From JAKPUX01 sp035353815 (GTDB taxonomy: Bacteria > Zhuqueibacterota > Zhuqueibacteria > Residuimicrobiales > Residuimicrobiaceae): a stretch of 64,000 bases of DNA. The notes under the pieces are model-generated. The model was not told the DNA's origin, did no database searches, and saw only the letters and a program-made list of their open reading frames with translations. Within the stretch, counting starts at the first letter, position 1; each line of letters opens with the position of its first letter. The translations under genes were made by a program, and so were the position numbers. Below are positions 17,096-24,930 of the stretch, one piece after another. Location of the stretch: contig DAOQAG010000019.1 in assembly GCA_035353815.1 (NCBI GenBank), positions 1 through 64,000 on the forward strand. The letters are read 5' to 3'.

Positions 17096-17800
17096 TCATC
17101 TCGCCTGGACAGGCACCAGCGCCAGCACCCGGGCCGGCGCACCGCTGCCGCCGGCGACTGCGAGGGCGCCGATGATCAGCCAGGCATCCGTCGGTGGCAC
17201 CTGGGCGAGCCGGGCGAGATTCTCGAGGTGCACGCCGCCCTGCTGCGCCAGCATCCGCCCCGCCGCGAAGGTGGCCGAGGTGCCGCCATCGAGGCCGGCG
17301 GTGTCGATCCCGACGATGCGCACGCCGCGCTCCACCACCAGCAGCTGCATCGCTTCCAGGCTGATCCCCGGGAAGTGCATGGTGCCGCCGGCATCACGGG
17401 CGAAATAGGCGGCCGCATCGGGCCAGCGGCTGCTCCAGCCGGTCTCGATCAGGACGGCGGCCGCGGCGGGTATCATCCCGTGGCGTTTTTCCCAGCCAGT
17501 CACTCCGGCAGGCGTCAGCAGACCATCCCGCTGCAGGCGGCGGGTAATTTTAATCAGGGGCGCGCCGAGACGCTCGGCAGGGAGATCCGCCATCGTCGCA
17601 GCGCCGGCGATAAAGTGAACCGGCGCCCCGATATGCGTGCCGGTGTGCTCGCCGCAGCTGAGCGCGTTGAGATAAAAACCGTCGCGCTCGCGCGTTGCGG
17701 CCGGGACGAGCCGGGCCGGAGGATCTCCCGGCCAGGCGGGCATCCCCTCCTGCCAGGGATGGGAGAGATCATAAATGCGAAATGGCAAAACCGGCGGCAT
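17096..17800 (-). CDS. Cyclase / kynurenine formamidase-like metal-dependent hydrolase
   Basis: A 234-residue member of the cyclase family (KynB-like). The metal-binding signature HTGTHIGAPVHF is clear (about residues 53-64), as is the N-terminal YDLSHPWQEGMPAWPGD. Members hydrolyse N-formylkynurenine, isatin or act on other cyclic amides; no other tryptophan-degradation gene is nearby, so the substrate is not assigned. Gly replaces the usual Asp in the HxGTHxDAPxHF motif (GTHIGAP), which could alter metal binding. AAGGAG lies 12 bases before the ATG. Confidence 0.85.
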   Translation of the reverse strand: MPPVLPFRIYDLSHPWQEGMPAWPGDPPARLVPAATRERDGFYLNALSCGEHTGTHIGAPVHFIAGAATMADLPAERLGAPLIKITRRLQRDGLLTPAGVTGWEKRHGMIPAAAAVLIETGWSSRWPDAAAYFARDAGGTMHFPGISLEAMQLLVVERGVRIVGIDTAGLDGGTSATFAAGRMLAQQGGVHLENLARLAQVPPTDAWLIIGALAVAGGSGAPARVLALVPVQAR

Positions 17801-18193
17801 GCGGATCGTCGCTCCTTGCTGGATCGTGCCGGCGCTCTGCTGTGCAAGCGCCCGGGATGGGGAATTCAGCGCAATTTAGGAAACCCCGGCTGCAATTGCA
17901 AGGTCAAATTCCTGCGCGCGTTCCCGCCAGGCCGGGCGGCCTGCTCTCGCCGCCCTCCTGCCGGTGCTCCAGCAAAATCCTGTTCGCTTTTCCCGCCGGG
18001 CCAGGCAGCCTTGCACGGCCGCGTCTCTCTTCTGGTTCGTCCACCCGGCGTTGCTTTATCAGCCGCCGCCTGTATTCTCTGCACAATTTGCTTGTTTTTT
18101 TACTGCGTTGTGAGTAAGTTTTTTCGATGGTTTCATCTAATCTCTTGTTATTTCGTATACTTGAATCAATTTGTACCCATCTTGCGAGGAACC
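17801..18193. other. Intergenic region upstream of the cytochrome cluster
   Basis: No gene. Around 17918-18010 two stretches share the degenerate core TTCCCGCC(A/G)GGCC, about 70 bases apart, suggesting an old GC-rich duplication. The last 100 bases are AT-rich and should hold the promoter of the downstream operon; a TATACT at 18156-18161 is the best -10 candidate but no good -35 accompanies it. Confidence 0.35.
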
Positions 18194-19381
18194 ATGAAAA
18201 ATCGACTGCTTTTTCTGCCGCTCCTCCTGCTGCTTCCGGCGGGCGCCCTCATCGCACAGGGCATTGCGTTCCATGGCAGCGCGCGCAACTCGATCTATGC
18301 TTTCGAGAGCGACAAAACGCACACCAGGATTTTTCAATACCTCAATTTCACCGCCGTAAGCCCCTGCAAGCACCTCGCCCTGAATTCAAATATCCGTTTC
18401 CTGACCGATGCCAACCAGGATCTGGATAATGATCTGCGCTTTCGCGCCTTCGCCCTCAATCTTGAGGTTAAAAACCTGCTCCAAAACCGCCTGCACATGG
18501 TGCTGGGGCGGCAGTTTCTCCATCCCGGCACCGCTTTGGGCGCCCTGGACGGCCTCAACGCCCGCTACGCTTTCAACGCGAACCTGTCGCTGCAGCTCTA
18601 CGGCGGGGTCGAAAGTGTGGCCACCCGCGCCTTCAAGATGCAAAAATTCGCGGATGCGACGGTGCTGGGCGGCATGCTCCAGGCGAAGAAGGTCTATTCC
18701 TCCACCGCGCAGCTCTTCTATCTGCGCAAATCCAGCAGCGAGGCTGCCTACTGGCAGATCGCCGGGGCCAATCTCGAGAGCAGCCTGCTCCCCGGTGTGC
18801 GCCTGCGCCTCCAGTCGCACTATGACCTCGAGAACGAACGGCTCCATCGGCTGCTGCTCAATGCCAGCCGCACCTGGAACCGCAAACTCACCACCTTTGT
18901 TGAATACAAGCAGCAGAATCCGCAGATCTACGCCAACTCCTATTTCACCATATTCGAGGTCAAGCCCTATAACCAGTTCCGCGCCGGCGCCGACTATGAG
19001 TTCCTCCCCGGACTGGCGGTTGAGGCGCAGGTTCAGCATCTCATGCTCGATGCGGACAACGCCGACCGCATCATCCTCTCCCTCAATAACGAAGAGGGCA
19101 GCGTCGGCATGCTCTATGAAACCGGCTATACCGGCGACCAGATCAGCGCATTTTTCAACTATGGCGTCGAGGTTCTCCCCAGGCTGCTCGCCTCGCTCTA
19201 TGTCGATTATTCCAGATACCGCACCGAGACCATCTATGAATATGACGACCAGCTCGCCAACGCCGCACGCCTCAGCTATTCCCTTGGCCGCTGGAATTTT
19301 ATCGGCGAATATCAGTGGCTGACCAATCGCCTCAAGGCCAATGAATCGCGCTTTCTCAACCATATCACTTTCCGCTGGTAG
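18194..19381 (+). CDS. Outer-membrane beta-barrel protein of the cytochrome cluster
   Basis: A 395-residue protein with a signal peptide (MKNRLLFLPLLLLLPAGALIAQ). The rest is made of short alternating amphipathic strands with aromatic ends (for example HMVLGRQFLHPG, LSLQLYGGVES, TTFVEYKQQNP) and ends in FLNHITFRW, a terminal strand with an aromatic last residue as in barrel proteins. I do not recognise a named family. Being the first gene of an operon with two multiheme cytochromes, it is a candidate porin sheath of a porin-cytochrome conduit, although it is shorter than MtrB or OmbB. AGGA precedes the ATG at 18194; longer readings lie in non-coding sequence. Confidence 0.7.
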   Translation: MKNRLLFLPLLLLLPAGALIAQGIAFHGSARNSIYAFESDKTHTRIFQYLNFTAVSPCKHLALNSNIRFLTDANQDLDNDLRFRAFALNLEVKNLLQNRLHMVLGRQFLHPGTALGALDGLNARYAFNANLSLQLYGGVESVATRAFKMQKFADATVLGGMLQAKKVYSSTAQLFYLRKSSSEAAYWQIAGANLESSLLPGVRLRLQSHYDLENERLHRLLLNASRTWNRKLTTFVEYKQQNPQIYANSYFTIFEVKPYNQFRAGADYEFLPGLAVEAQVQHLMLDADNADRIILSLNNEEGSVGMLYETGYTGDQISAFFNYGVEVLPRLLASLYVDYSRYRTETIYEYDDQLANAARLSYSLGRWNFIGEYQWLTNRLKANESRFLNHITFRW

Positions 19382-19399
19382 CCGCAGAGGAGCCCATCC

Positions 19400-20284
19400 A
19401 TGAAAAGATATCTCATTCTTGCCGTTGCTTCAGCCCTGGTCCTCCTCCAGGCCCCTGCTGCGGAGGCCCAGACCTCGGAACTCAAGTTCTCCCACAAGCT
19501 GCACAGCGAGAGTGTCGGCGCCGCCTGCACCGACTGCCACTCGACCGTCACGGCGAGCACCCTGCCCACGGACGACCTTTTGCCCAACATGGAGAGCTGC
19601 TATACCTGCCATGACCGCGAGGCCGAGTGCACCCTCTGCCACAGTGACGTCGACAATGCCAAACCCGAACCGCGCCTCAGCGGGTATATCAGCAAATTTC
19701 CCCATGCCCGGCATGTTTCCGACAAGGTGACCTGTACGACCTGCCACACCGGCATCACCGCCAGCGAAACGGTCGGCGCCCGCCATCTGCCGCGCATGGG
19801 CCAATGCTCCACATGCCATGACGATCTGGCCAAGCCCGGGTACTGCTATGACTGCCATGCCAAAGGCGAAAAGCTGGCACCCGCCTCGCATACGCTCGAC
19901 TGGCCCAAAGCCCATGGCATCCAGGTGCAGACCGACCAGGAGGAGTGCAAGCAGTGCCATAGCGACGATCAGTGCATCGTCTGCCACAAGCGCGGCAACC
20001 TGGACCGCAAGGCGCACCCTCTCAATTTCATCCACAATCACGGCTTGCTGGCGCGGGGCAACAAAGAGCAGTGTCTGACCTGCCATGAGGACCAGAGCTA
20101 CTGCAGCAATTGCCACCGGAGTGAAATGGTCCTGCCGCGGACGCACGCCAGCGCCGCCTGGTCCAATCCCGCCACCGGCGGTACCCATGCCCGCGCCGCC
20201 CGCGCAGACATGGATGAATGCACCATCTGTCATTCCGATGCGGCCAGCGAGCCGATCTGTGCGCAGTGCCACACAGCCAAATAA
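19400..20284 (+). CDS. Periplasmic 12-heme c-type cytochrome
   Basis: A 294-residue protein with a cleavable signal (ending APAAEAQ) and twelve CxxCH heme sites between about residues 43 and 291: CTDCH, CYTCH, CTLCH, CTTCH, CSTCH, CYDCH, CKQCH, CIVCH, CLTCH, CSNCH, CTICH, CAQCH. That is one heme per 25 residues, as dense as MtrA-type electron conduits. Extra histidines (FSHKLH, FPHARH, FIHNHG) can supply distal ligands, and the F.H..H then CxxCH spacing resembles cytochrome c7/c3 domains. It begins 18 bases after the barrel gene and 22 bases before the lipoprotein cytochrome, so the three are one operon. Likely the periplasmic partner in transfer across the outer membrane. Confidence 0.88.
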   Translation: MKRYLILAVASALVLLQAPAAEAQTSELKFSHKLHSESVGAACTDCHSTVTASTLPTDDLLPNMESCYTCHDREAECTLCHSDVDNAKPEPRLSGYISKFPHARHVSDKVTCTTCHTGITASETVGARHLPRMGQCSTCHDDLAKPGYCYDCHAKGEKLAPASHTLDWPKAHGIQVQTDQEECKQCHSDDQCIVCHKRGNLDRKAHPLNFIHNHGLLARGNKEQCLTCHEDQSYCSNCHRSEMVLPRTHASAAWSNPATGGTHARAARADMDECTICHSDAASEPICAQCHTAK

Positions 20285-20306
20285 TTGAGCCAATCAGGAA
20301 GGCCAA

Positions 20307-21671
20307 ATGAAAAAAGTCCTACTTTGCGTGCTGACCTTCGCCCTTGCGGCCTGGTGGACCGGCTGCTCCAAGGATCATACGCCCCAGCCCTCCAACGCCC
20401 ATCCCGATAATTGGGTCAAAACCACCTCGGCAAGTTCGAGCCGGCCGGACCATGGCCAAAAAGTGCTGACCGCCGGCCTGGCCTCTTGCGCCAGCTGCCA
20501 TGGCGCGGAGCTGACGGGAGGAACCTCCAAGGTTTCCTGCTTCAAATGCCACGCCACCTATCCCCACAATGCGGACTGGCTCACCGTCGGGCATAGCCAG
20601 TTCCATGGCAAGGTCCTGGCCAAGGCCGGCTACGCAACCACCAGCTGCACCCCCTGCCATGGTGAGGACCTGCAAAACAGCGACGGCAAAAAGCCCTGCA
20701 CCAGCTGCCATGCGCTCTATCCGCATGCGGCGGGCTGGATGCAGACCGGCGCAGCAGCCTTTCATGGCGCCTGGGCAAAAAACAACAGCTGGAACCTGAC
20801 CAGCTGCCAGCCCTGCCATGGCAGCGATTTCAGCGGCGGCGACGGCAAGCAGTCCTGCTATGCCTGCCATGCCACTTATCCGCACAAGAGCACCTGGGCC
20901 GACGCGGCCGGCAGCGAATCGCACGGCGCCTGGCTGGCGGGCCGCAACTTTAACCTGGAGGAGTGCAAGGCGTGCCACGGCGCAACGCTGCAGGGGGGTG
21001 ATGGCATCCAGGCGTGCACCGCCTGCCATGCCGCCTATCCCCACGATGCGGCCTTCAAAACCGGCCAGAACTCCGCCCTGTTCCATGGCGTCCAGCTCAA
21101 GGCCAAAGGCTTCGACCTGAGCGGCTGCACGAACTGCCATGGCGCCGACTATCGGGGCGGTATCGCCAACGCCAGCTGTTTCAAGTGCCACACCTCCTAT
21201 CCACATGCCTCAGGCTGGACCAATCCTTCGGCATCCACGTCCCATGTCGCCTGGCTGCGCGGCAGCGGCCACAATCTGGCGCCGTGCACAAGCTGCCATG
21301 GCGCCGACTACCTTGGCGGCACCTCGGGCAAGAGCTGCACCCTTTGCCATACCGGCAGTGGTGGCCCGGAAAACTGCACCCTGTGCCACGGCAGCGCCGA
21401 CGGCATTCAACCGCCAAAAGACACCCAGGGCAACACGGCCGAGACCGCCATGGGGGTGGGACGGCACCAATTCCATGTCATCGACAAACAGTATACCTGT
21501 CTGCTCTGCCACAAGGTGCCGGCCAGCTACAACGACTCCGGTCATGTCAACGACGATACCCCGGGCCGGGCGGAGGTCATTGCTCTGTGGCAGTGGAACC
21601 ACGCCAACGGCACCTGTGTCACTGGCTGTCATGAAAATGACCCGTCCAAAAACTATATCTGGAACCACTGA
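20307..21671 (+). CDS. Multiheme lipoprotein cytochrome built of five 53-residue diheme modules
   Basis: A 454-residue lipoprotein (signal ends AWWTGC, Cys 20) with fourteen CxxCH sites and one CVTGCH near the C-terminus. Residues 61-326 are five tandem modules of 53, 53, 53, 54 and 53 residues. Each reads CxxCHG, a GG-containing turn, a second CxxCH exactly 17 residues after the first, then YPH, and a His about 22 residues after the second heme site. Thus each module carries two hemes and two spare histidines, consistent with bis-His ligation. A sixth, degenerate module and single hemes follow. By position and lipid anchor it may be the outer-face cytochrome of a conduit. No specific named family recognised. 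Confidence 0.88.
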   Translation: MKKVLLCVLTFALAAWWTGCSKDHTPQPSNAHPDNWVKTTSASSSRPDHGQKVLTAGLASCASCHGAELTGGTSKVSCFKCHATYPHNADWLTVGHSQFHGKVLAKAGYATTSCTPCHGEDLQNSDGKKPCTSCHALYPHAAGWMQTGAAAFHGAWAKNNSWNLTSCQPCHGSDFSGGDGKQSCYACHATYPHKSTWADAAGSESHGAWLAGRNFNLEECKACHGATLQGGDGIQACTACHAAYPHDAAFKTGQNSALFHGVQLKAKGFDLSGCTNCHGADYRGGIANASCFKCHTSYPHASGWTNPSASTSHVAWLRGSGHNLAPCTSCHGADYLGGTSGKSCTLCHTGSGGPENCTLCHGSADGIQPPKDTQGNTAETAMGVGRHQFHVIDKQYTCLLCHKVPASYNDSGHVNDDTPGRAEVIALWQWNHANGTCVTGCHENDPSKNYIWNH

Positions 21672-21682
21672 TCGCATTGGGT

Positions 21683-23218
21683 ATGGCCCGATTTATCCTT
21701 TACCTCGTCGTCTCGGTGGCGGGCGCTGCGGTACTCGCCATCGAGATTCTCGGCACCCGGATTCTCGCGCCGTTCTATGGAGCCAGCCTCTACCTCTGGG
21801 CGGCTCTGATCTGCGTGACCCTCCTCTCCCTCAGTCTGGGCTACTGGCTCGGTGGCCGCTGGGCCGATGCCGGGGCAAGCCTGCAGCGCCTCGCCGCGCT
21901 CCCGGCTGCAGCCGGGCTCTGGCTGATGCTGGTGCCGCTGCTCAAGCGGCCGGTGCTGCTGGCCCTGCAGTCTTTGGGCCTGCGGGCGGCCGCGCTGCTG
22001 GGGGCCCTCCTGCTCTTCGCACCAACACTGACCCTGCTCGGCATGGTTACGCCGTATGCGCTCAAACTCAAGGCCCGCCAGATGGAGAGCCTGGGCCGCA
22101 CCGCCGGGTTCCTCTCGGCCCTCTCCACGGTATCGAGTGTGGCGGCCGCCCTGCTCACCGGCTACTGGCTGATTCCCGCAATGGGCCTCAACAACCTGAT
22201 CTGGGGGATCGCCTGGATGCTGATTCTCAGCGCCTGCGCCACACTGGCAGGGACGCACCGCGCCCTCCGGGGAGTTGGACTCTGTCTTCTGCTCGGCGTG
22301 TGCTCAAGCTTTCTGGCCGCAACCGTGCAAACCCGGACTGCGCCGGGAGTGCTCGCCCTGCGGCAAAGCCCGTATGGCGAGATCCGCGCCGTCGAGCAGA
22401 ACGGCACCCGCTATCTCCTCATCGACGGGGCGATCCATACCGCTGTGGAGGCACAGAGCAAGGCCACAGAAATGCCCTATGTCGCGGCACTGGATCTGGT
22501 GCGTTTTTTTTTCGACAGGACCGGGGAGTTGCTGCTCATCGGTTTGGGCGGGGGATCGATCGCGAAAAACTGGACAGAGAAGGAGTGGCGGGTTGAGGCG
22601 GTAGAGATTGATCCGGTGGTGGCGGAGATGGCCGGTCGCTGGTTCGGACTCGAGCCCCATGAAGCACAGATCCACATCGGGGACGGCCGGCACTTTCTGC
22701 AGCAGCATGATAAAATGTACGATGTCATCCTCCTCGACGCCTTCGGCTCCAGTTCGATTCCTTACCACCTCACCACCGTCGAGGTCTTTACCTTGATGCG
22801 CTCCCGGCTGGCCGCCGCGGGGGTGCTGGCCGTCAATGTGGAGTGCGTCGGCTGGCAGGATCCCCTCGTGCAAAGCCTGGCCCTCACGCTGGGACGCGTC
22901 TTTGCGCACGTGACCGCTTTGCCCTGTTCCGAGCCGCCCGACGCCCCCGGCAATGTGCTCCTCCTCGCCGCCGACCGCGCCCTAGACTTGCCCGAGGATT
23001 GGCTCGGCAATCCCGGCGATTTTCTCGACGACGATTATCAGCGCTGGTGCGCGGTACAGCGCAACCACGCCTGGGATAACCGCTATACTCCGGCCCGGGA
23101 CCAAGCCCGGCTGCTGACCGATGACCACAACCCCTCCGACCTCTGGGCCGAGCGCATCAATCTCGCGGTGCGGCACCAGCTTGCCGGCATTTTCCGCAGC
23201 ACCTCCGTCACCTGGTAA
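21683..23218 (+). CDS. Membrane protein with spermidine synthase-like methyltransferase-fold domain
   Basis: A 511-residue fusion. Residues 1-220 hold about seven membrane helices (ARFILYLVVSVAGAAVLAIE at the start, EILGTRILAPFYG being typical of this family). The C-terminal soluble domain has the Rossmann motif LLLIGLGGGSIAK, the acidic VEIDPVV and GDGRHFL and YDVILLDAF, matching the spermidine/spermine synthase fold. Real aminopropyl transfer is not proven; many such fused proteins are uncharacterised. It starts 11 bases after the cytochrome stop (ATG at 21683; a TTG at 21677 is possible), so it belongs to the cytochrome operon. Confidence 0.82.
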   Translation: MARFILYLVVSVAGAAVLAIEILGTRILAPFYGASLYLWAALICVTLLSLSLGYWLGGRWADAGASLQRLAALPAAAGLWLMLVPLLKRPVLLALQSLGLRAAALLGALLLFAPTLTLLGMVTPYALKLKARQMESLGRTAGFLSALSTVSSVAAALLTGYWLIPAMGLNNLIWGIAWMLILSACATLAGTHRALRGVGLCLLLGVCSSFLAATVQTRTAPGVLALRQSPYGEIRAVEQNGTRYLLIDGAIHTAVEAQSKATEMPYVAALDLVRFFFDRTGELLLIGLGGGSIAKNWTEKEWRVEAVEIDPVVAEMAGRWFGLEPHEAQIHIGDGRHFLQQHDKMYDVILLDAFGSSSIPYHLTTVEVFTLMRSRLAAAGVLAVNVECVGWQDPLVQSLALTLGRVFAHVTALPCSEPPDAPGNVLLLAADRALDLPEDWLGNPGDFLDDDYQRWCAVQRNHAWDNRYTPARDQARLLTDDHNPSDLWAERINLAVRHQLAGIFRSTSVTW

Positions 23219-23245
23219 AAAAAACACCCGCCGCAAGGACGGGTG
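23217..23245 (-). terminator. Rho-independent terminator of the trypsin-like lipoprotein gene
   Basis: On the minus strand a 6-bp stem CACCCG / CGGGTG with a 9-base loop is followed by eight T, overlapping the stop of the convergent plus-strand gene. Confidence 0.7.
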
Positions 23246-23355
23246 CAGATCCGGATATTACCATTTTCAAGGGGATCACCCCTCATTCCAGGGCCAGCCT
23301 GCTTCCATCAGCACCGGGCCAGACCCGGAACGTCAAGGTGGGCGACCTGACGTGC

Positions 23356-24474
23356 CTAGTTGCCCACCATGGTGGCGTTCAGGAAGCTGAGGACCTGGCC
23401 GATGGGATTGGCAATCGCCGTGGAGGAACTGCCGGCGAAGAGCAGGCCGACGGCCTTGGGACTGGTCGTGACATCCTGCACCATCAAGGAGCCGGAGTCG
23501 CCGCTGTCGAGAAACCGGCTGCCCTTGTTGTTGATGATGATCTGGCCGGTGAAGGTCTTGGTGAAGGCCGTGCCGCCGGCGCATTCATTATCGTAGGTGA
23601 CCGATACCGTGCCGTTGAGTCCCGAGACCGAGCTGCGGGTCAACCCCGTGGTGCGTCCGCTCTTCTTGACCGCCTGGTTGACCGCAGCGGCTACCGTCGT
23701 TGCCGAAATGGTGCCGATTTCCAGGATTGTGCCGTCGGTCTTGACCATGCCAGAGGCCACCTGAGCGACGGCGCAATCGACGTTGCTGCTTGGCAATGAA
23801 CTCTTCTTGACCAGGGTGGCGACGTTCTGGGCGCCGGCCGCACTGCAGTTGACGTCGATCAGTCCCGGCTGGATGACCGGATCGCCGGTTGCCGCAACGC
23901 GGCTGTTGCCGCCGCTGACAATGTCGGCCTCGAGAACGTGGTAGTTGCTGAGGATGTACTTGTTCCCACCGATCGCAACCAGGGAACCGAGGGTGCCACC
24001 GCAGCAGTAGCCGTTGGCCAGGTCATAGCTCCAGCCGCCCGAGGTGCCCAGAGAGATCGGCGCGGTCTGTTTGGCGGTATGGCTGACACTGCCGCCGGAG
24101 CCGCCCTTTAGGGCTTTGATCTCGCCGGTGACCTGGACCAGCAAGGGCACGCTCTCCAGCTCGGAGGGCAGGCCGCCCGGCCCCTTTTGCAGCGCCGAGC
24201 TCTTGGTCATCACCACGATCACCGGCTGACCCGCTTCGGTCACGGTCACGTAGGTGCCAACGACTTCGCTGTTCTTCATCAGGTTGGCGGTGTGCCGCTC
24301 CTGCACGGCAACAACGGCCTGCAGGGCGGGATTATCGAGGCTCCACTCACTGGCGGACGCAGCGGATTCTATGGCCGTCGGAGCCGCCTGCTTCTCACCG
24401 CATCCGGTCAGCAGCGCCACTACCAGCACAAGTGTCGCGCCAATCAGGGCAAACTTCAATACTTTACTTTTCAT
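23356..24474 (-). CDS. Lipoprotein with trypsin-like (S1-type) serine peptidase domain
   Basis: A 372-residue lipoprotein (signal ending VALLTGC, Cys about 25). After a linker and a small N-terminal region, a chymotrypsin-fold peptidase is recognisable by a plausible triad: His about 179 in LSNYHVL, Asp about 233 in NVDCAVA, and Ser about 327 in SGDSGSLM. SGRTTGLT and the overall arrangement recall the uncharacterised NAL1-like peptidases. It is transcribed towards the cytochrome operon and away from the T9SS-tailed cytochrome. The ribosome site AAGGAGG lies upstream of the ATG. Its substrate is unknown; a role in processing surface proteins is speculation. Confidence 0.72.
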   Translation of the reverse strand: MKSKVLKFALIGATLVLVVALLTGCGEKQAAPTAIESAASASEWSLDNPALQAVVAVQERHTANLMKNSEVVGTYVTVTEAGQPVIVVMTKSSALQKGPGGLPSELESVPLLVQVTGEIKALKGGSGGSVSHTAKQTAPISLGTSGGWSYDLANGYCCGGTLGSLVAIGGNKYILSNYHVLEADIVSGGNSRVAATGDPVIQPGLIDVNCSAAGAQNVATLVKKSSLPSSNVDCAVAQVASGMVKTDGTILEIGTISATTVAAAVNQAVKKSGRTTGLTRSSVSGLNGTVSVTYDNECAGGTAFTKTFTGQIIINNKGSRFLDSGDSGSLMVQDVTTSPKAVGLLFAGSSSTAIANPIGQVLSFLNATMVGN

Positions 24475-24930
24475 CGGATTTACCTCCTTGCGCCTGCGAT
24501 ACCTCTGGTATCACCAAGCCCGCCGATTGCGGGTTTCCGTTAATAATAACTAAATGAACGTCCAAATGCAAGCCTTTTCTACACTTTTTCAGATCGCTTC
24601 CCGGAGTTAATCCTGCCGAGGTTGTATTTTTCAGCACAACCGGCCCCTGTATCCACAGATGTTCAAGGAATCGGCAGCAGGTGCCGTATTTTTCAGCAAA
24701 TTCATTCATTCTTGTAAAGAATCCCAATAAAAGATTTGTCTGAAAAAAAACCTCCAACTATATTATCCCATAATTAAATGTTTTTCATTCTCTTAAGCCT
24801 TTTTATTTCGTTTTCTTGAACTAATTTCAATACCAAAACTCCAGCCATTTTCAGCAAAAAGAGGAGGGCTATCGCTGAATCCGATTTACATTGATACTCT
24901 AATCAACTACCTTATCATCCGGGAGGTCCC
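24475..24930. other. AT-rich divergent promoter region with repeated 13-mer
   Basis: No convincing gene. The 13-mer GTATTTTTCAGCA occurs at 24624-24636 and again at 24686-24698, 62 bases apart, and a partial form (CATTTTCAGCA) near 24846. It separates the divergent peptidase and nine-heme cytochrome genes, so it should contain both promoters. A GGGAGG ribosome site sits just before 24931. Confidence 0.45.

Noticed and set aside
24464..24757. 97-codon minus-strand frame upstream of the peptidase gene
   Set aside because: It covers the repeated 13-mer, runs into the peptidase start and has no ribosome site or recognisable domain.
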